Shown here one piece after another: positions 1-10,697 of a stretch of DNA of 64,000 nucleotides; within the stretch, counting starts at the first letter, position 1; every line of letters begins with the position of its first letter. The notes beneath the pieces are model-generated. The model was not told the origin of the DNA and did no database searches. It saw nothing but the letters and a program-made list of their open reading frames with translations. Both the position numbers and the translations under genes were made by a program. The DNA comes from Solanum dulcamara (Eukaryota > Streptophyta > Magnoliopsida > Solanales > Solanaceae): the NCBI RefSeq assembly GCF_947179165.1, contig NC_077248.1, positions 16,034,256 through 16,098,255 of the forward strand, given 5' to 3'.

Positions 1-986
1 GAGAAGGCTTCTCGGACTGCACACACATGCGAAGTAGCTCCCGAATCAAGCCACCATTCTTTGGGATTACCTACTAGGTTGCATTCTGATAGCATTGCAC
101 ACAGATCATCAATACCTTCTTTATTTTCCACCATATTAGCTTGTCCCTTTCTCTTGTCCTTTTTCGGAAGACGACAATCTGGAGCTTTGTGTCCAACTTT
201 TCCACAATTATAAAAATTACCCTTGAACTTTTTCTTGTTCTGCTCCTGATTCTTTCCAAAAGGTTGCTTCCTTTTCTTATTCTTTGGAGCAGCATCTTCA
301 ACGATGTTCGCTCCCATAATTGTTGAATTTCCACGCAACTTCTTTTCTGCTGTTTTGTTATCTTCCTCAATCTTGAGACGAATCACAAGATCTTCCAACT
401 TCATTTCCTTATGCTTGTGCTTTAGATAATTTTTGAAATCTGTCAACGAAGGAGACAATTTTTCTATCATCACAGCCACTTGAAATGCTTCATTAACTAC
501 CATACCTTCAGCAATAAGGTCATGAAAAATAAGTTGTAGTTCTTGAACTTGGGTTCCAACAGTTCTGCTATCTATCATTTTATAGTCTAGGAACTTAGCA
601 ACCACAAATTTTTTCAAGCATGCGTCTTCAGTCTTGTACTTCTTCTCAAGTGCATCCCATAATTCTTTAGAAGTTTTCACATCACTAAAGACATTGTACA
701 AATCATCATCCAAAGCACTTAGGATGTAGCCCTTGCATAGAAAATCTGCCTGTGTCCATGCCTCAGTAATCATAAATTTTTCATTGGCCGGCATATCAGC
801 AGCGGGCACAGGAGGATCTTCGTTAGTGAACTTCTGCATACCAAGAGTGGTAAGCCAAAAGAACACCCTTTGCTGCCATCCTTTGAAGTTGGCTCCAGAA
901 AAGTTTTCTGGTTTATCTGCCGGTGGCACAGAAGTGCGACTTGTTGCAGCAACAGTCGCAGAAGTAGTAGCAGTATCACTTGCCAT
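1..986 (-). CDS. Copia gag with start of protease (partial, open to window edge)
   Basis: Starting at the ATG at 986-984, the minus strand is open for about 328 codons to the window edge with no stop. The protein has the plant Copia gag (UBN2-type) layout. The N-terminus is Ala/Thr/Ser-rich, followed by a gag core with the motif NFKGWQQRVFFWLTTL, a Lys-rich stretch, a zinc knuckle and then the protease motif WWLDSGATSHVC near the end. The zinc knuckle reads FYNCGKVGHKAPDC, so the first Cys of the CCHC box is Phe (TTT where TGT is expected). The gag coats RNA in retrotransposon particles and the protease cleaves the polyprotein. Apart from the lost Cys the visible part looks undamaged, so the element may be fairly young. 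The continuation is outside the window. Confidence 0.85.
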   Translation of the reverse strand, partial: MASDTATTSATVAATSRTSVPPADKPENFSGANFKGWQQRVFFWLTTLGMQKFTNEDPPVPAADMPANEKFMITEAWTQADFLCKGYILSALDDDLYNVFSDVKTSKELWDALEKKYKTEDACLKKFVVAKFLDYKMIDSRTVGTQVQELQLIFHDLIAEGMVVNEAFQVAVMIEKLSPSLTDFKNYLKHKHKEMKLEDLVIRLKIEEDNKTAEKKLRGNSTIMGANIVEDAAPKNKKRKQPFGKNQEQNKKKFKGNFYNCGKVGHKAPDCRLPKKDKRKGQANMVENKEGIDDLCAMLSECNLVGNPKEWWLDSGATSHVCAVREAF

Positions 987-2120
987 TTCTTTTCACTGTA
1001 TAAATAGACAAACTGTCTTAATATTTCAGAATATCAGACCTTTTACAAAAACAATGACAAAGTTTTTATACTTTTCAAATCGTTGTACAAGTATGAACTT
1101 TAATATTCCAACGAAGATTTTATACTCTTCAAATCAAAATATTTATTTCATACGGAGTAGAAAACCACACAGGTTTTAGTCTCCAAAGACAGAATACAGT
1201 TTGATTAGAAAACAATAATAATAATTTCCTTAAGATTGTTATTAAACTGTATTGTAAATATTAAAATCAGTAACAACAACTAAAGGTAATAAAACACAGA
1301 ATCTGAAAAATTAATGTAGAAACAAAATCGAGCCCACTGAATGCACAGTGTGTCCTTAAGGAAATTATTCCCCTCAAAGTACCCGAGGTTTTGGAATCTT
1401 TCCTTCCAGGATAGAACGATTTACTCACCAAAGTAGAGGTACTGCAAATCATTGATGACTGCGAACCACTTGAAGGATGTATATCACACGATTTTAGGAA
1501 GTGTAGAAAGAAGAAGAAGAAGATGTTATTTCAGAATTTTCGTATGGAACATTCTGAAGATTAACAGATATATATAGACTATTTATACATTTTAAGAAAA
1601 GGCACCTGTTGGGAAAAAGTTTGCCTGTTGAGAAAAGGTTTGCAACTTTTCGGACAAGGTTGCAACCTTTCAAAAATCCGTTGGAAAAAACGGAGGGAAA
1701 TTTTAAATTAATCCGGGAAAGAAACGGGTCGCGGGTCAGGATTTTTTCCACTTAATTAATTAAATAAATAAATAATATTAATTAATTAAAAATTTAAAGA
1801 AAATTTGGTCCAAAAAGATTATCAATCAATCATATCAATTGACCAAATCCAAATCCAAATCCAAATTCAAATCCAAATCCAAATCCGAAGCCGTAGCCGT
1901 AGCCGTAGCCGAGCGAGCGACGATGACGGCGCGAGGGGAGACCCTCTTCTTGACCCTTTAGCAACATGAAGGAGTGCTTCTACTTTTAAGTAGGAGACTT
2001 TTTATTTCCACCACCTATGTGGGACCAAAGCTTATTTAATAAAGCAAGAGAGAACATATCATTTCCTCTCCACTTCTTTTTCCCTCAATTTCTCATTCAG
2101 TCTATCAATTAAATCCAACA
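987..2120 (-). repeat. Probable 5' LTR and untranslated leader of Copia-1
   Basis: This non-coding stretch lies directly upstream of gag on the minus strand. It contains a TATA-like box near 1580-1595, poly-purine and poly-pyrimidine tracts, and a run of hexamer repeats. The LTR/leader boundary cannot be fixed without the 3' LTR. Confidence 0.5.
1843..1920. repeat. Hexamer tandem repeats (ccaaat)n then (ccgtag)n
   Basis: About eight imperfect ccaaat-type hexamers pass into three gccgta units and then gagc repeats. They lie inside the presumed LTR of Copia-1, about 250-330 bp upstream of its TATA-like box, so they could be enhancer-type repeats of the LTR. This role is inferred. Confidence 0.8.
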
Positions 2121-2706
2121 ACTAGTCCCATCGAAGTTTACATGAAAATGATTTTGGCAAAGATAAGACGAGCATGAGGAACAGACCAACAGAGGGCAAA
2201 TGGGATAGTGAATGCATACAGCATATAGACTTCCCATCATCAAAAATTAGGACACCAAGTGAAAGAGCTTATACATGATCAAGTATAAATTGATAAATTT
2301 GTAGTGACTGGTTAACTAGCAGTACTTTAAGCAAAAATGTGTTACTTATTTACAAAGTCAGACTTAGGACTGCCTCATTGAAAGAAAGGATATAAATTTA
2401 CCTATCCCGATGTCATCCATAAGACTTGTAGGACTTGCAACTTCTGAATCAGTTGAATTGGTAATAATTTTGAGAATTTCAGAGGAAGGCCACTCCATTA
2501 AACATAGCAAAACTAAGAAGTTCAAACATGATTGAACTAAGAAAGAGAAATTATATTATAAAATCGAAATCACCAGGACAAATTTATTAAGAATAACATG
2601 GTAGTTCAATCAAAATACTTTTAGGATCAAAAGTAAGAAATTTAATCATTAGCAGTATATACCTTAGAAATTTGAATATGGGATACTAGTGCCTTCATGC
2701 CCTCTT

Positions 2707-4998
2707 TTAACATTTTCTGATACGCACTAGACGGGCTTTCATGAATTCTCGATTTGTTTTCTCCTCTTGAAGCTTCTTTGTTACTTCAATTAGCTTGTCT
2801 TCAACACTTTGATGTTTACGACGTTCTTCTTCAGTCTGTTTTTGTTGTGCTCGTAGTTGCTCTTGAATTTCATTCATAGATCTCCTGCTTGGATTAATTC
2901 CTGAGCTTTGACCACGATAATATCCCGACTTTTCTCTCATAATTCTCACAAATGCAGCATTACAAAAGGATCCACATCAGTTTCCTCTTCATTTTTTTTT
3001 GAATTTGTTCAGTAACAATTTCTTTCACCTTATCCTGCCAAAGAATAATGCAAGATCAAGCTTTTAATATAATGTTTAAATAAATTTATATTCTAAGAAT
3101 AAGATAAGAGTTATGCATGTACATTTAGTTCAGAAGATGCATTGCTAATCCAATGTCCGTTCTTCATGTGAGTCAATTCCCAAAGTTTCTGAAAAGTTGG
3201 CTCTTTTTCGGTGTTTATATCTCTCTAAAAAAACAAATCAAATTATGAATTTGAATTAGGAATGATTGAAATTCACAAAAATAAAAAAAAATATTTCATC
3301 ACCTTTTTAAAAGATATGGTTCGGAAGGATTTTCTGCCGCAAATATGAGGTATTTCTTAGCTTTGTTTCTTTCACTCATTTTCTGCATTAAATTTGAACT
3401 CATAAATATTTTTAATTTAATTATATCAATAAAAATAATAAAGTAAATAACAATATTATTAAATTTATTTAATTCTAATGTACTCCTCATTACCTGAAAA
3501 GAATTTGAACTGAAATACTCCACCAAGAATTTCCATTCAACTTCATTTACCTTTGCTGGCATTTTCTGCAAGCTCTCCTCTTTTGTGGCATATTTCTTGA
3601 AATGATCGTGGAGCCTGCCACGACGATATTGATACAATTTATTAGCTTGATCAAAGATAGTATATCAAACGTGTTGTGTGTCTGGTAGTTGGAAGGTGTC
3701 CTGCACTCAACAAAATTTAACTAAGCTTATTTGAAATAAAACTTTGATTGTCTACGATTAATTAAAAAATAAAATAATTCTTATTTGATTCTTGAAAAGA
3801 GTAGGTGGTAAAATGAATGTAAGTTTTTAGAAGAAGGATGACGATAATAATCATATTGATACAGTAAAAATCTGTAAGAATGAAGAGCAATATCAAAGTC
3901 ATAGTAACTTGTCGCCAAGTTTGGAAGTCGGTGAAATCCAGATTTGAACGTTCTTGAGATGACTGAGTGAGAGGTAGATGATAGAAGTGAAGAATTCGTC
4001 TACCGTCTACCGCATCAGTACGATGAGGAGTGGGAATTGCTGCAGAAAACACGCAGCACTTTTAGCGGGGACCTTGATCGAACCACTGCTTTATACATCT
4101 CAGTAAGCTCGATCCGGTTCAATCAACTTTGCTGAACTTCTTCTTGAATGTTAAGGATGATTTGTTTTTGCTGCACATTGATGCTAAAAAGCTTGAGGAT
4201 GGGTTGGTTTATGAAGCTTTTAATGACGCAAGTGTCTTTCCTCATTTTTATGGCCCATCTCTAAGTTTTACTTCACTACCATTAGATACATTCATTAAAG
4301 GGGAGAAGCTAGGGGTGTCTGATGGCAAATTTGTATGCAGCATACTCAGTTGAGTAATGAATTCATTTGTCATTGATCATAGATTTGGTACGAGGGATAT
4401 AATAGAGTGATAATTGCATCCGATAGAAATAGTTTCGGGTGTCCTTGCATTTAAGTGATTGTGTTTTGGGCTATAACATTGATGTACTATGTGAATCCAA
4501 ACAATTGTGGGACACTGAATGGGATTGATGATGTCATAAGTACTTGACTTTTTATAGGCTAGATCAAATATTTTAGGAGAAATAAAAGTAAATTATCGCC
4601 CAACGATTCTATCTTTTGTTAGATCAGAAACTTTCTTCCAATTCTTTACATCATGCCTAGCATGCTGGAAAACTTTCACAGAAATTTCGGTAACAAAGGT
4701 GTTAGCTCCAGGACCTACTACAACTCTTTGATTTGGTAGAATAATCATACTCAACTTGTCATTATCAATGTTTTTGCGTTTCTTTTGATTTCAAAGCCCT
4801 GTCGTCTTTCCCCTTCCCTTTCTCTTTTGTCCTGAAAAATATATGAAAATATAGATCTACAGCAAGCAAAACATATAAAAGCTAAAAAAATTTAAAAGAT
4901 AATATTTAGCGAATGATTAGTTTACCTGATTCGGGATATAAAACGACATCAGTATTTTCAGTATTCTCAGAAACATACACATTTGTCGTCATGACAGG
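2707..4998 (-). pseudogene. CACTA second gene, Ptta/En/Spm-type (Transposase_24-like), degenerate exons
   Basis: Exon-like blocks occur on the minus strand. Block 4998-4923 ends VVLYPESG. Block about 4790-4600 contains VGPGANTFVTEISVKVF and WKKVSDLTKDRI. Block 3637-3490 contains RGRLHDHFKKYATKEE. Block 3380-3300 contains KMSERNKAKKYL. Block 3230-3120 contains FQKLWELTHMKNG. Block 3040-2707 contains a Glu/Lys/Gln-rich coiled coil (QEQLRAQQKQTEEERRKHQ). This order and the MSERNKA motif are typical of the plant Ptta/En/Spm transposase family, thought to bind DNA or assist TNP2. A run of nine A residues near 2991-2999 shifts the frame in the last block, and at least one stop precedes the second block, so it is broken. 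Confidence 0.75.
3959..4353 (+). pseudogene. DUF952-family host gene copy, antisense inside the CACTA element
   Basis: The plus strand encodes a DUF952-type small protein of about 130 residues. It reads EEFVYRLPHQYDEEWELL near the N-terminus, then LDRTTA, FIHLSKLDPVQSTLLNFF, DDLFLLHIDAKKL, YEAF, FPHFYGP and SLPLD, and ends at a stop at 4351-4353. FIHLS, the acidic DDL..L.ID block and FPH.YG.LPLD are hallmarks of the family, whose biochemical role is not established. It is broken by a TGA four codons after the first ATG (3968-3970) and by a one-base loss in a T run near 4090, where the frame shifts from TTA to FIH. It lies antisense between exon-like blocks of the CACTA second gene and is probably a captured or retroposed host gene copy. 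Confidence 0.75.
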
Positions 4999-5457
4999 CT
5001 GAAACACATGTTAAAAAGAATTGTACTATTGATCTATAATAGAAATAAAAAATAAAATGTTAGAAAATAGACAAGATATGCTTAAAAACTGAGAGAAATA
5101 AACAAAATTATACAGCAAAGATAAGATATTAACAAGTTATTTATGTGTCGTTTGACACAAAAATATAATTTTATAAATAACCAACGAAAGTAGTTATTTC
5201 ACGTTATAGTTACCTCATTTGAAAGATTGAAATAATTGAGCACATCAACATACACTATCACAATATTATAATTTTTATGATATAATTAGGCAAAAAAAAT
5301 CCATAAAATGGAGCTACACTAGATGTCCAAAAAATAGTTCAAATAGCATTACTTTCAACACCCAACATGGTGATTAAGATGCATCTAGATGGGATAAGCT
5401 AAATCTTTTAAAAGAAGTGACTGTAGCAAGCAAATTTTCTTGTAGACTAGATGAAAA

Positions 5458-5814
5458 TCACAACCAATCATTATCTTCGTTTGCTTCATGTTCATCTTCA
5501 GAGAGATATTCTTCATCTGTCGAAAAATTAGTGAAGTCATCTCCATTTTCACAATCAGATTCATTTATAACTTCTAGGTTTATTTCTTCCTCGGTATTGA
5601 GAGAAAAACCCTTCAACACTCACTCCGTCAATGTCTTCTCTTTGTATTGTAACAATATCATTATCTGACTCTACTTGAAGACTTGCTTCTCCCTTTTCAA
5701 TCAAGTCAATTAGTTGATATGCCTCTATTTTATTTTCTTGTTCGGGCACATCATACAAATTTCGTGGTTTTGCCCTTACTACTGCATGCCATTTTTCATT
5801 TTGACCATGTTTAA
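5458..5814 (-). pseudogene. TNP2-like CACTA transposase, C-terminal segment
   Basis: This is the C-terminal end of the transposase whose main part lies at 25592-28597. It reads HGQNEKWHAVVRAKPRNL, YDVPEQENKIEAYQLIDL, and then an acidic tail (DEEYLSEDEHEANEDND) ending at a TGA at 5458-5460. A one-base shift within the GTTTTTCTC stretch near 5600 separates the two halves. The segment starts exactly at the left TSD of Copia-2 (tttaa, 5810-5814), and the frame resumes at 10446 on the other side. The WHAVV..KPRN pattern matches the end of the DUF4216 region in plant TNP2 proteins. Confidence 0.85.
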
Positions 5815-6093
5815 TGTTGAATTATTAGTTTGTTTTCTTTTCTTCTATTAGTTGACCTGGTCTTTAGGAATTAGTGGAGTAAAGTGTTATGCTTAGTTTA
5901 GGAATCATGTACTCTATTTTTTAGGAGTAAATTGATAATGAGACTGATATGTGTCCTGTTTAAATGGATTATTTCTGTTAAGTATTTGCCCATATATTGG
6001 CTTGAAGTAATGAAAAAAAGAATTAAGTGTTTCCAGCAAATTACTTTCTCTTCTTACGTATCTTTTATTTCTCTCCTTTTTAAGTTTCCTTCA
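5815..6093 (+). repeat. 5' LTR of Copia-2
   Basis: It begins TGTTGAATTA and ends TTTCCTTCA. It is a direct repeat of 10168-10445. A tatatt box lies near 5991-5996. Confidence 0.95.
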
Positions 6094-6094
6094 G

Positions 6095-6107
6095 TGGTAT
6101 CAGAGCT
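6095..6107 (+). other. Primer binding site of Copia-2
   Basis: tggtatcagagct follows the 5' LTR by one base. It is the standard plant complement of the initiator-Met tRNA 3' end, used to prime minus-strand DNA synthesis. Confidence 0.95.
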
Positions 6108-6109
6108 AG

Positions 6110-9100
6110 GTTTTGTGAGAGAAACAACATGTGAGCCCATCGCTTCAGAAAACTTTATGCAAGCAGCCATTTCTCGCTTTGATGGTCACTATGATCATCG
6201 GAGCATGTTAATGGAAAATTTCATGCAGTCCAAGGAGTATTGACAGGTCATCAAAAATGAAATTTAGCAGCCAACAACTGGTACAACTTTGACAAATTCA
6301 CAAAAAGAAGAACTCAAAGCTAGAAAGCTAAAAGACCTGAAAGCAAAGAACTATCTCTTTGAGGCAGTTGATCGTCCCATCTTGAAAACAATTCTTTGCA
6401 AAGAAACTTCCAAAGATATTTGGGATTCCATGAAGAAGAAGTATCAAGGCTCTACAAGGGTGAAGCGTGCATAACTTCAAGCTTTGAGAAAGAATTTTGA
6501 AACACTAGAGATGAAGGAAGGAGAATCTATCACCAATTATTGTGCTAGAACAATGGAAATCACCAACAAAATGCGTTTCCACGGTGAGAAGATAGACGAT
6601 GTTGCCATTGTGGAGAAGATTTTGCGCTCGCTGACACCAAAATATAATTATGTGGTCTGCTCAATCGAAGAGTCAAAATATATAGATGCACTATCTCTTG
6701 ATGAATTGCAAAGTTCTTTACTGGTTCATGAACAGAAGATGAACAAAGATTCCACGGTATAGGAGCAAGCATTGAAGTCTTCTACTAATACTCATTCCAA
6801 TAACTATAGAGGAAGGGGTAGAGGTAGAGGCGGAGCAAGAGAAAGAGGAGATCGTGGAGGATAGTTCAACAGAAATTTCAAAGGCAACACTGATCAATTT
6901 CAAGGCAAAGGCAGTCGAGACCATGACAAATCCAAGGTAGAATGCTATATATGTCACAGATTTGGTCATTATGCATCAGATTGTTATACTAGATTGCCTA
7001 ATGATAAAGAAAAGGAAGAAAGTGCCAACTTTGTCGAAAATAAAGAAGTAGAAACTTTGTTAATGGCTGTCCAAGGTGGAATAAAACATGAGTCGGATAT
7101 TTGGTATATAGATATCGGATGTAGTAACCACATGTGTGGAAGTAAATTTCTTTTTCATCTCTAAATAAAAATTTCCATTCCACTGTGGCATTTGGTAATT
7201 GTTCTACTATTGAAGTGATGGGAAAATGTGATATCAAGATTAAAATCAAGAATGGTTTTGTTGAAACAATCTCTAATGTGTTGTATGTTCCCGACTTGAA
7301 AAGCAACTTACTGAGTGCTGGTCAATTGCAAGAGAAGGATTATGTCATCACTATTAAGAAGGGTGAGCGTGAAATTTATGATCCCGTGAGAGGAGCTATT
7401 GCAGTAGTTCAAATAAGCTCCAATAGATTATTTTCGCTAAAGATTGATGATATTCAATCTTGTTTGATGGCTGAAGTCAAGGATTCCTCATGGTTGTGGC
7501 ATTTTCGTTATGGTCATTTGAGTTTTAGAGGATTGAAGACACTTCACCAGAAAAACATGGTCACATGGCTTCCTCAAATTACTGCTCCTTCCAAAATCTG
7601 TGAAAAATGTGTTGTTAGCAAATAGCCTCGCTCTCAATTTCCTAAAGGAAAGTCATGGAGAACAAAGGATGTGTTGGAGCTTGTGCATTCAGATCTTCGT
7701 GGTCCAATAAACCCAACATCCAATGACAGTAAAAGATATTTAATCACTTTTATCGATGACTTTTCAAGAAAAACTTGGGTTTATTTTTTGCAGGAGAAAT
7801 CTGAAGTTTTTTCAACATTTAAAAGCTTCAAAGTTCATGTGGAAAATAAAGCAGAAAAAAATATCAAGACTCTCTGAACAGATCGTGGTGGAGAATATTG
7901 TTCGAAAGAATTTGAAGGTTTTTGTATAGATCATGGGATTCAGAGAGAGCTTACAACTGTGTATACACCACATCAGAATGGTGTATCGGAGAGAAAAAAT
8001 AGAACCATCCTCAACATGGTGAGAAGTTTGCTGGCAAGAGGAAGAGTTCCAAAAACTTTCTAGCCCGAGGCAGTAAATTGGAGTATTCATATTTTAAACA
8101 GAAGCTCAACTTTTTCTGTTCAAAATATCACACCAGAGGAGGCATGGAATGGTAGAAAACCAATAGTAGATCATTTTAGAATTTTTGGATGCATTGTATA
8201 TGCTCATGTCGCAAACGAGAAGAGGAAAAAACTTGATGACAAGGCTGGAAAATGTGTTTTTCTTGGTGTAAGTGAATTTTCCAAAGCATATAAATTGTTC
8301 AATCCATTAACAAGGAAGATTATCATCAGTAGGGATGTTGTTTTTGATGAGAAGAACACTTGGGATTGGAATGGATAGCAGCTTACCCAAGTACTCTATG
8401 ATAGTGACGTTGAACTAGAGAAATTTTCAGCAGCTTGCACATCAAAAAATTCAACAACTTCAGCAACAGTTGCTGTAGAAAATAAAGAAACAACTCGGCC
8501 TGTTGGGCATATTAGAAGAAGGCCTGCTTGGATGGAAGATTATATGGTAACTGAAATTGAAGATCCAATTACTCACTTTGCTTTATTTTTAGATTGTGAT
8601 CCTACGTCTTTCGAGAGTGCCGTGAAGGAAGAAAAATAGAGAAAAGCAATGGATGATGAAATTAATGCCATTGAACGAAATGATACTTGGGAGCTGTCTG
8701 ATCTTCCAAATGGACAAAAAACTATTGGAGTAAAATGGGTCTTCAAAACAAAGTTGAAGGAAAATGGTGAAGTTGACAAGTACAAAGCACGTCTAGTGGC
8801 TAAGGGGTACAAGAAAGAATACGAGATCGATTATACAGAAGTATTTTCTCCCGTTGCGAGGCATGATACAATCAGATTGGTAATTACATTGGCGGCTCAG
8901 AAATCTTGGCCTATTTTCCAGTTAGATGTCAAGTCGGCATTCTTACATGGGTACTTGGACGAACAGGTATTTGTTGAACAACCCCCATGTTATGTTAAAA
9001 TTGGAAATGAGCATAAGATTTACAAATTGAAAAAGTCCCTTTATGGACTAAAACAGGCTCTCCGAGCTTGGTATAGTCGCATTAAGAGGTATTTTCTAAA

Positions 9101-10137
9101 AATTGGCTTTTCGAAATGTCCTTATGAGCATACACTTTTTGTTAAGATTGGGGATCAAGGAAAAATACTCATTATTTGTTTGTATGTTGATGATCTTATA
9201 TTTATTGAAAACTGTGGTGTGATGATTGAAGAATTCAAGAGGTCAATGATAGATGAGTTTGAAATATCCGATCTCGAATTAATGCATTACTTTCTTGGCA
9301 TAGAAGTAGTGCAATCTGATGATGGAATCTTTATTTCTCAAAAGAAATATATAGGAGAAATTCTAGACAGATTTCAGATGACGGATTGTAATCCCGTTAA
9401 CACTCCTACAGAGCTTGGTTTGAAGCTACACAAAGATCCTATTGGGAAGAAGGTTGGCAGCACACTTTACAAACAGGTTGTGGGGAGTTTGATGTATCTC
9501 ACTGCAACAAGGCCTGACATAATGTACTCTGTGAGTTTAATTAGTAGGTATATGGAGAATTCCACAGAAATGCACTTTGGGCAGCGAAGAGAATTTTCCG
9601 TTACTTGCAAGGAACAAGAGACTTTGGGATATTTTATAAGAAGAATGAAAAATCCAAGTTGCTCAGTTATACAGACAGCGACTATGCTGGTGATCAAGAT
9701 GATAGAAAAAGCACTACAGGTTATGCTTTTATGTTCGGGTTTGGTGCTATTTCATGGTCAGCTAAGAAGCAACCAATTGTCACGTTGTCTAGTACGAAAG
9801 CCAAGTTTGTTGCTGCTTGTGCTTGTGCTTGTCAAGCTATTTGGTTGAGGAGACTTTAGAGGAGTTGAAATTCAATCAACCAGGAGCTACCAAGATCTTT
9901 TGTGACAACAATTCAGCAATCCAAATGTCCAAGAATCCAGTGCTACATGGAAGAAGCAAGCACATTGATGTGAAGTTTTATTTTTTAAGAGATCTTACCA
10001 ATAATGAAATAATTGAATTGATCTATCGCAGGAGTGAAGATCAGGTTGCGGATATTTTCACCAAGGCTTTGAAGATGGGGTCATTCATGAAACTTAGAAG
10101 GCTGCTAGGTGTCTGCACAATTAAAGATGTAAACTGA
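6110..10137 (+). pseudogene. Copia-2 gag-pol polyprotein, with multiple stops and frameshifts
   Basis: The domain order is gag (RFDGHYDH core near 6175; zinc knuckle CYICHRFGHYASDC near 6943-6985), protease (DIG in place of DTG near 7109), integrase (WLWHFRYGHLSF, CEKCVV, then DRGGEY near 7880), RT (WVFKTKLKENGEVDKYKARL, YVDDL near 9184) and RNase H (TDSDYAGDQDDRKSTTGY near 9670). It ends at TGA 10135-10137. In-frame stops lie near 6242, 6473, 6761, 6868, 7624, 7877, 8062, 8377 and 8638. One-base losses in T runs occur near 7153, 9580 and 9855. All parts of a working element can be aligned in order, so it decayed after insertion rather than being truncated. Confidence 0.92.
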
Positions 10138-10157
10138 CTGTTAACAAACATCAGTTT

Positions 10158-10167
10158 AAGGGGGGAC
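10158..10167 (+). other. Polypurine tract of Copia-2
   Basis: A purine run (aagggggga then c) lies immediately before the 3' LTR, the usual primer for plus-strand synthesis. Confidence 0.85.
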
Positions 10168-10445
10168 TGTTGAAATATTAGTTTATTTTCTTTTCTTCTA
10201 CTAGTTGACCTGGTCTTTAGGAATTAGTGGAGTAAAGTGTTATGCTTAGTTTAGGAATCATGTGCTCTATTTTTTAGGAGTAAGTTGATAATGAGACTGA
10301 TATGTGTCCTGTTTAAATGGATTATTTTATTAAGTATTTGCCTATATATAGGCTTGAAGTAATAAATAAAAGAATTAAGTGTTTCCAGCAAATTACTTTC
10401 TCTTCTTACGTATCTTTTATTTCTCTCCTTTTTAAGTTTCCTTCA
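10168..10445 (+). repeat. 3' LTR of Copia-2
   Basis: It begins TGTTGAAATA and ends TTTCCTTCA, followed by the TSD tttaa (10446-10450). Confidence 0.95.
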
Positions 10446-10697
10446 TTTAAGATAATACACAAATTGAACTTGTGAGCCTAAAATCAATGAATCTTTTGTG
10501 TAATGAATTCATGTCACATCTACACACACGAATCCATATTCATCCTTTTTGTAACCTCTACTTTGTCTTCAACCTTGAGGCAGAACTTCAAACCAGTCAC
10601 ATTTCAATAATATGACTGAATTATAACCTATGTATGGTACGTATCTCTAAAATCTTTGTAATTCTTCCATAATAATTAACATTTTTCGTATCCTCAT
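10446..10697 (-). pseudogene. TNP2-like transposase, DUF4216 segment between two insertions
   Basis: On the minus strand this reads NVNYYGRITKILEI, then LKCDWFEVLPQG, SRGYKKDEYGFVCVDVT and ILGSQVQFVYYL. This is the DUF4216 block of plant CACTA transposases (NYYG, CDWF, VQFVYY). Upstream it joins to sequence at 25592, and downstream to 5814. Stops occur near 10556 and 10505. It is bounded by the TSD ctcat (10693-10697) on one side and tttaa on the other. Confidence 0.88.

Larger units (their letters stand above)
1..2120 (-). mobile_element. Copia LTR retrotransposon (Copia-1), 5' part, runs off the left edge
   Basis: On the minus strand the order is a likely 5' LTR (starting TGTTGGATT at 2120), a long AT-rich leader, and a gag frame that enters the protease and runs past base 1. 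The LTR start is a candidate only: its first bases fit TG-type ends, but the 3' LTR lies outside the window and I found no classical initiator-Met primer site between the LTR and gag. A TATA-like tataaatag on the minus strand near 1580-1595 would fit the LTR promoter. The element lies next to the CACTA remnants to its right and may be inserted in them. Confidence 0.7.
5815..10445 (+). mobile_element. Copia-2: complete but decayed Copia LTR retrotransposon
   Basis: This 4.6-kb plus-strand element has TSD tttaa at 5810-5814 and 10446-10450, LTRs of 279 and 278 bp starting TGTTGA and ending TTCA, an initiator-Met primer site, gag, protease, integrase, RT, RNase H and a polypurine tract. The two LTRs differ at roughly 12 sites by eye, about 96% identity, so the insertion is moderately old. 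It sits inside the TNP2 transposase coding region of the CACTA element. Confidence 0.95.

Noticed and set aside
733..1179. 148-codon plus-strand frame
   Set aside because: It is antisense to the Copia-1 gag, which has clear family motifs.
3762..4052. 96-codon minus-strand frame
   Set aside because: It is antisense to the DUF952 copy on the plus strand, which explains the sequence better.
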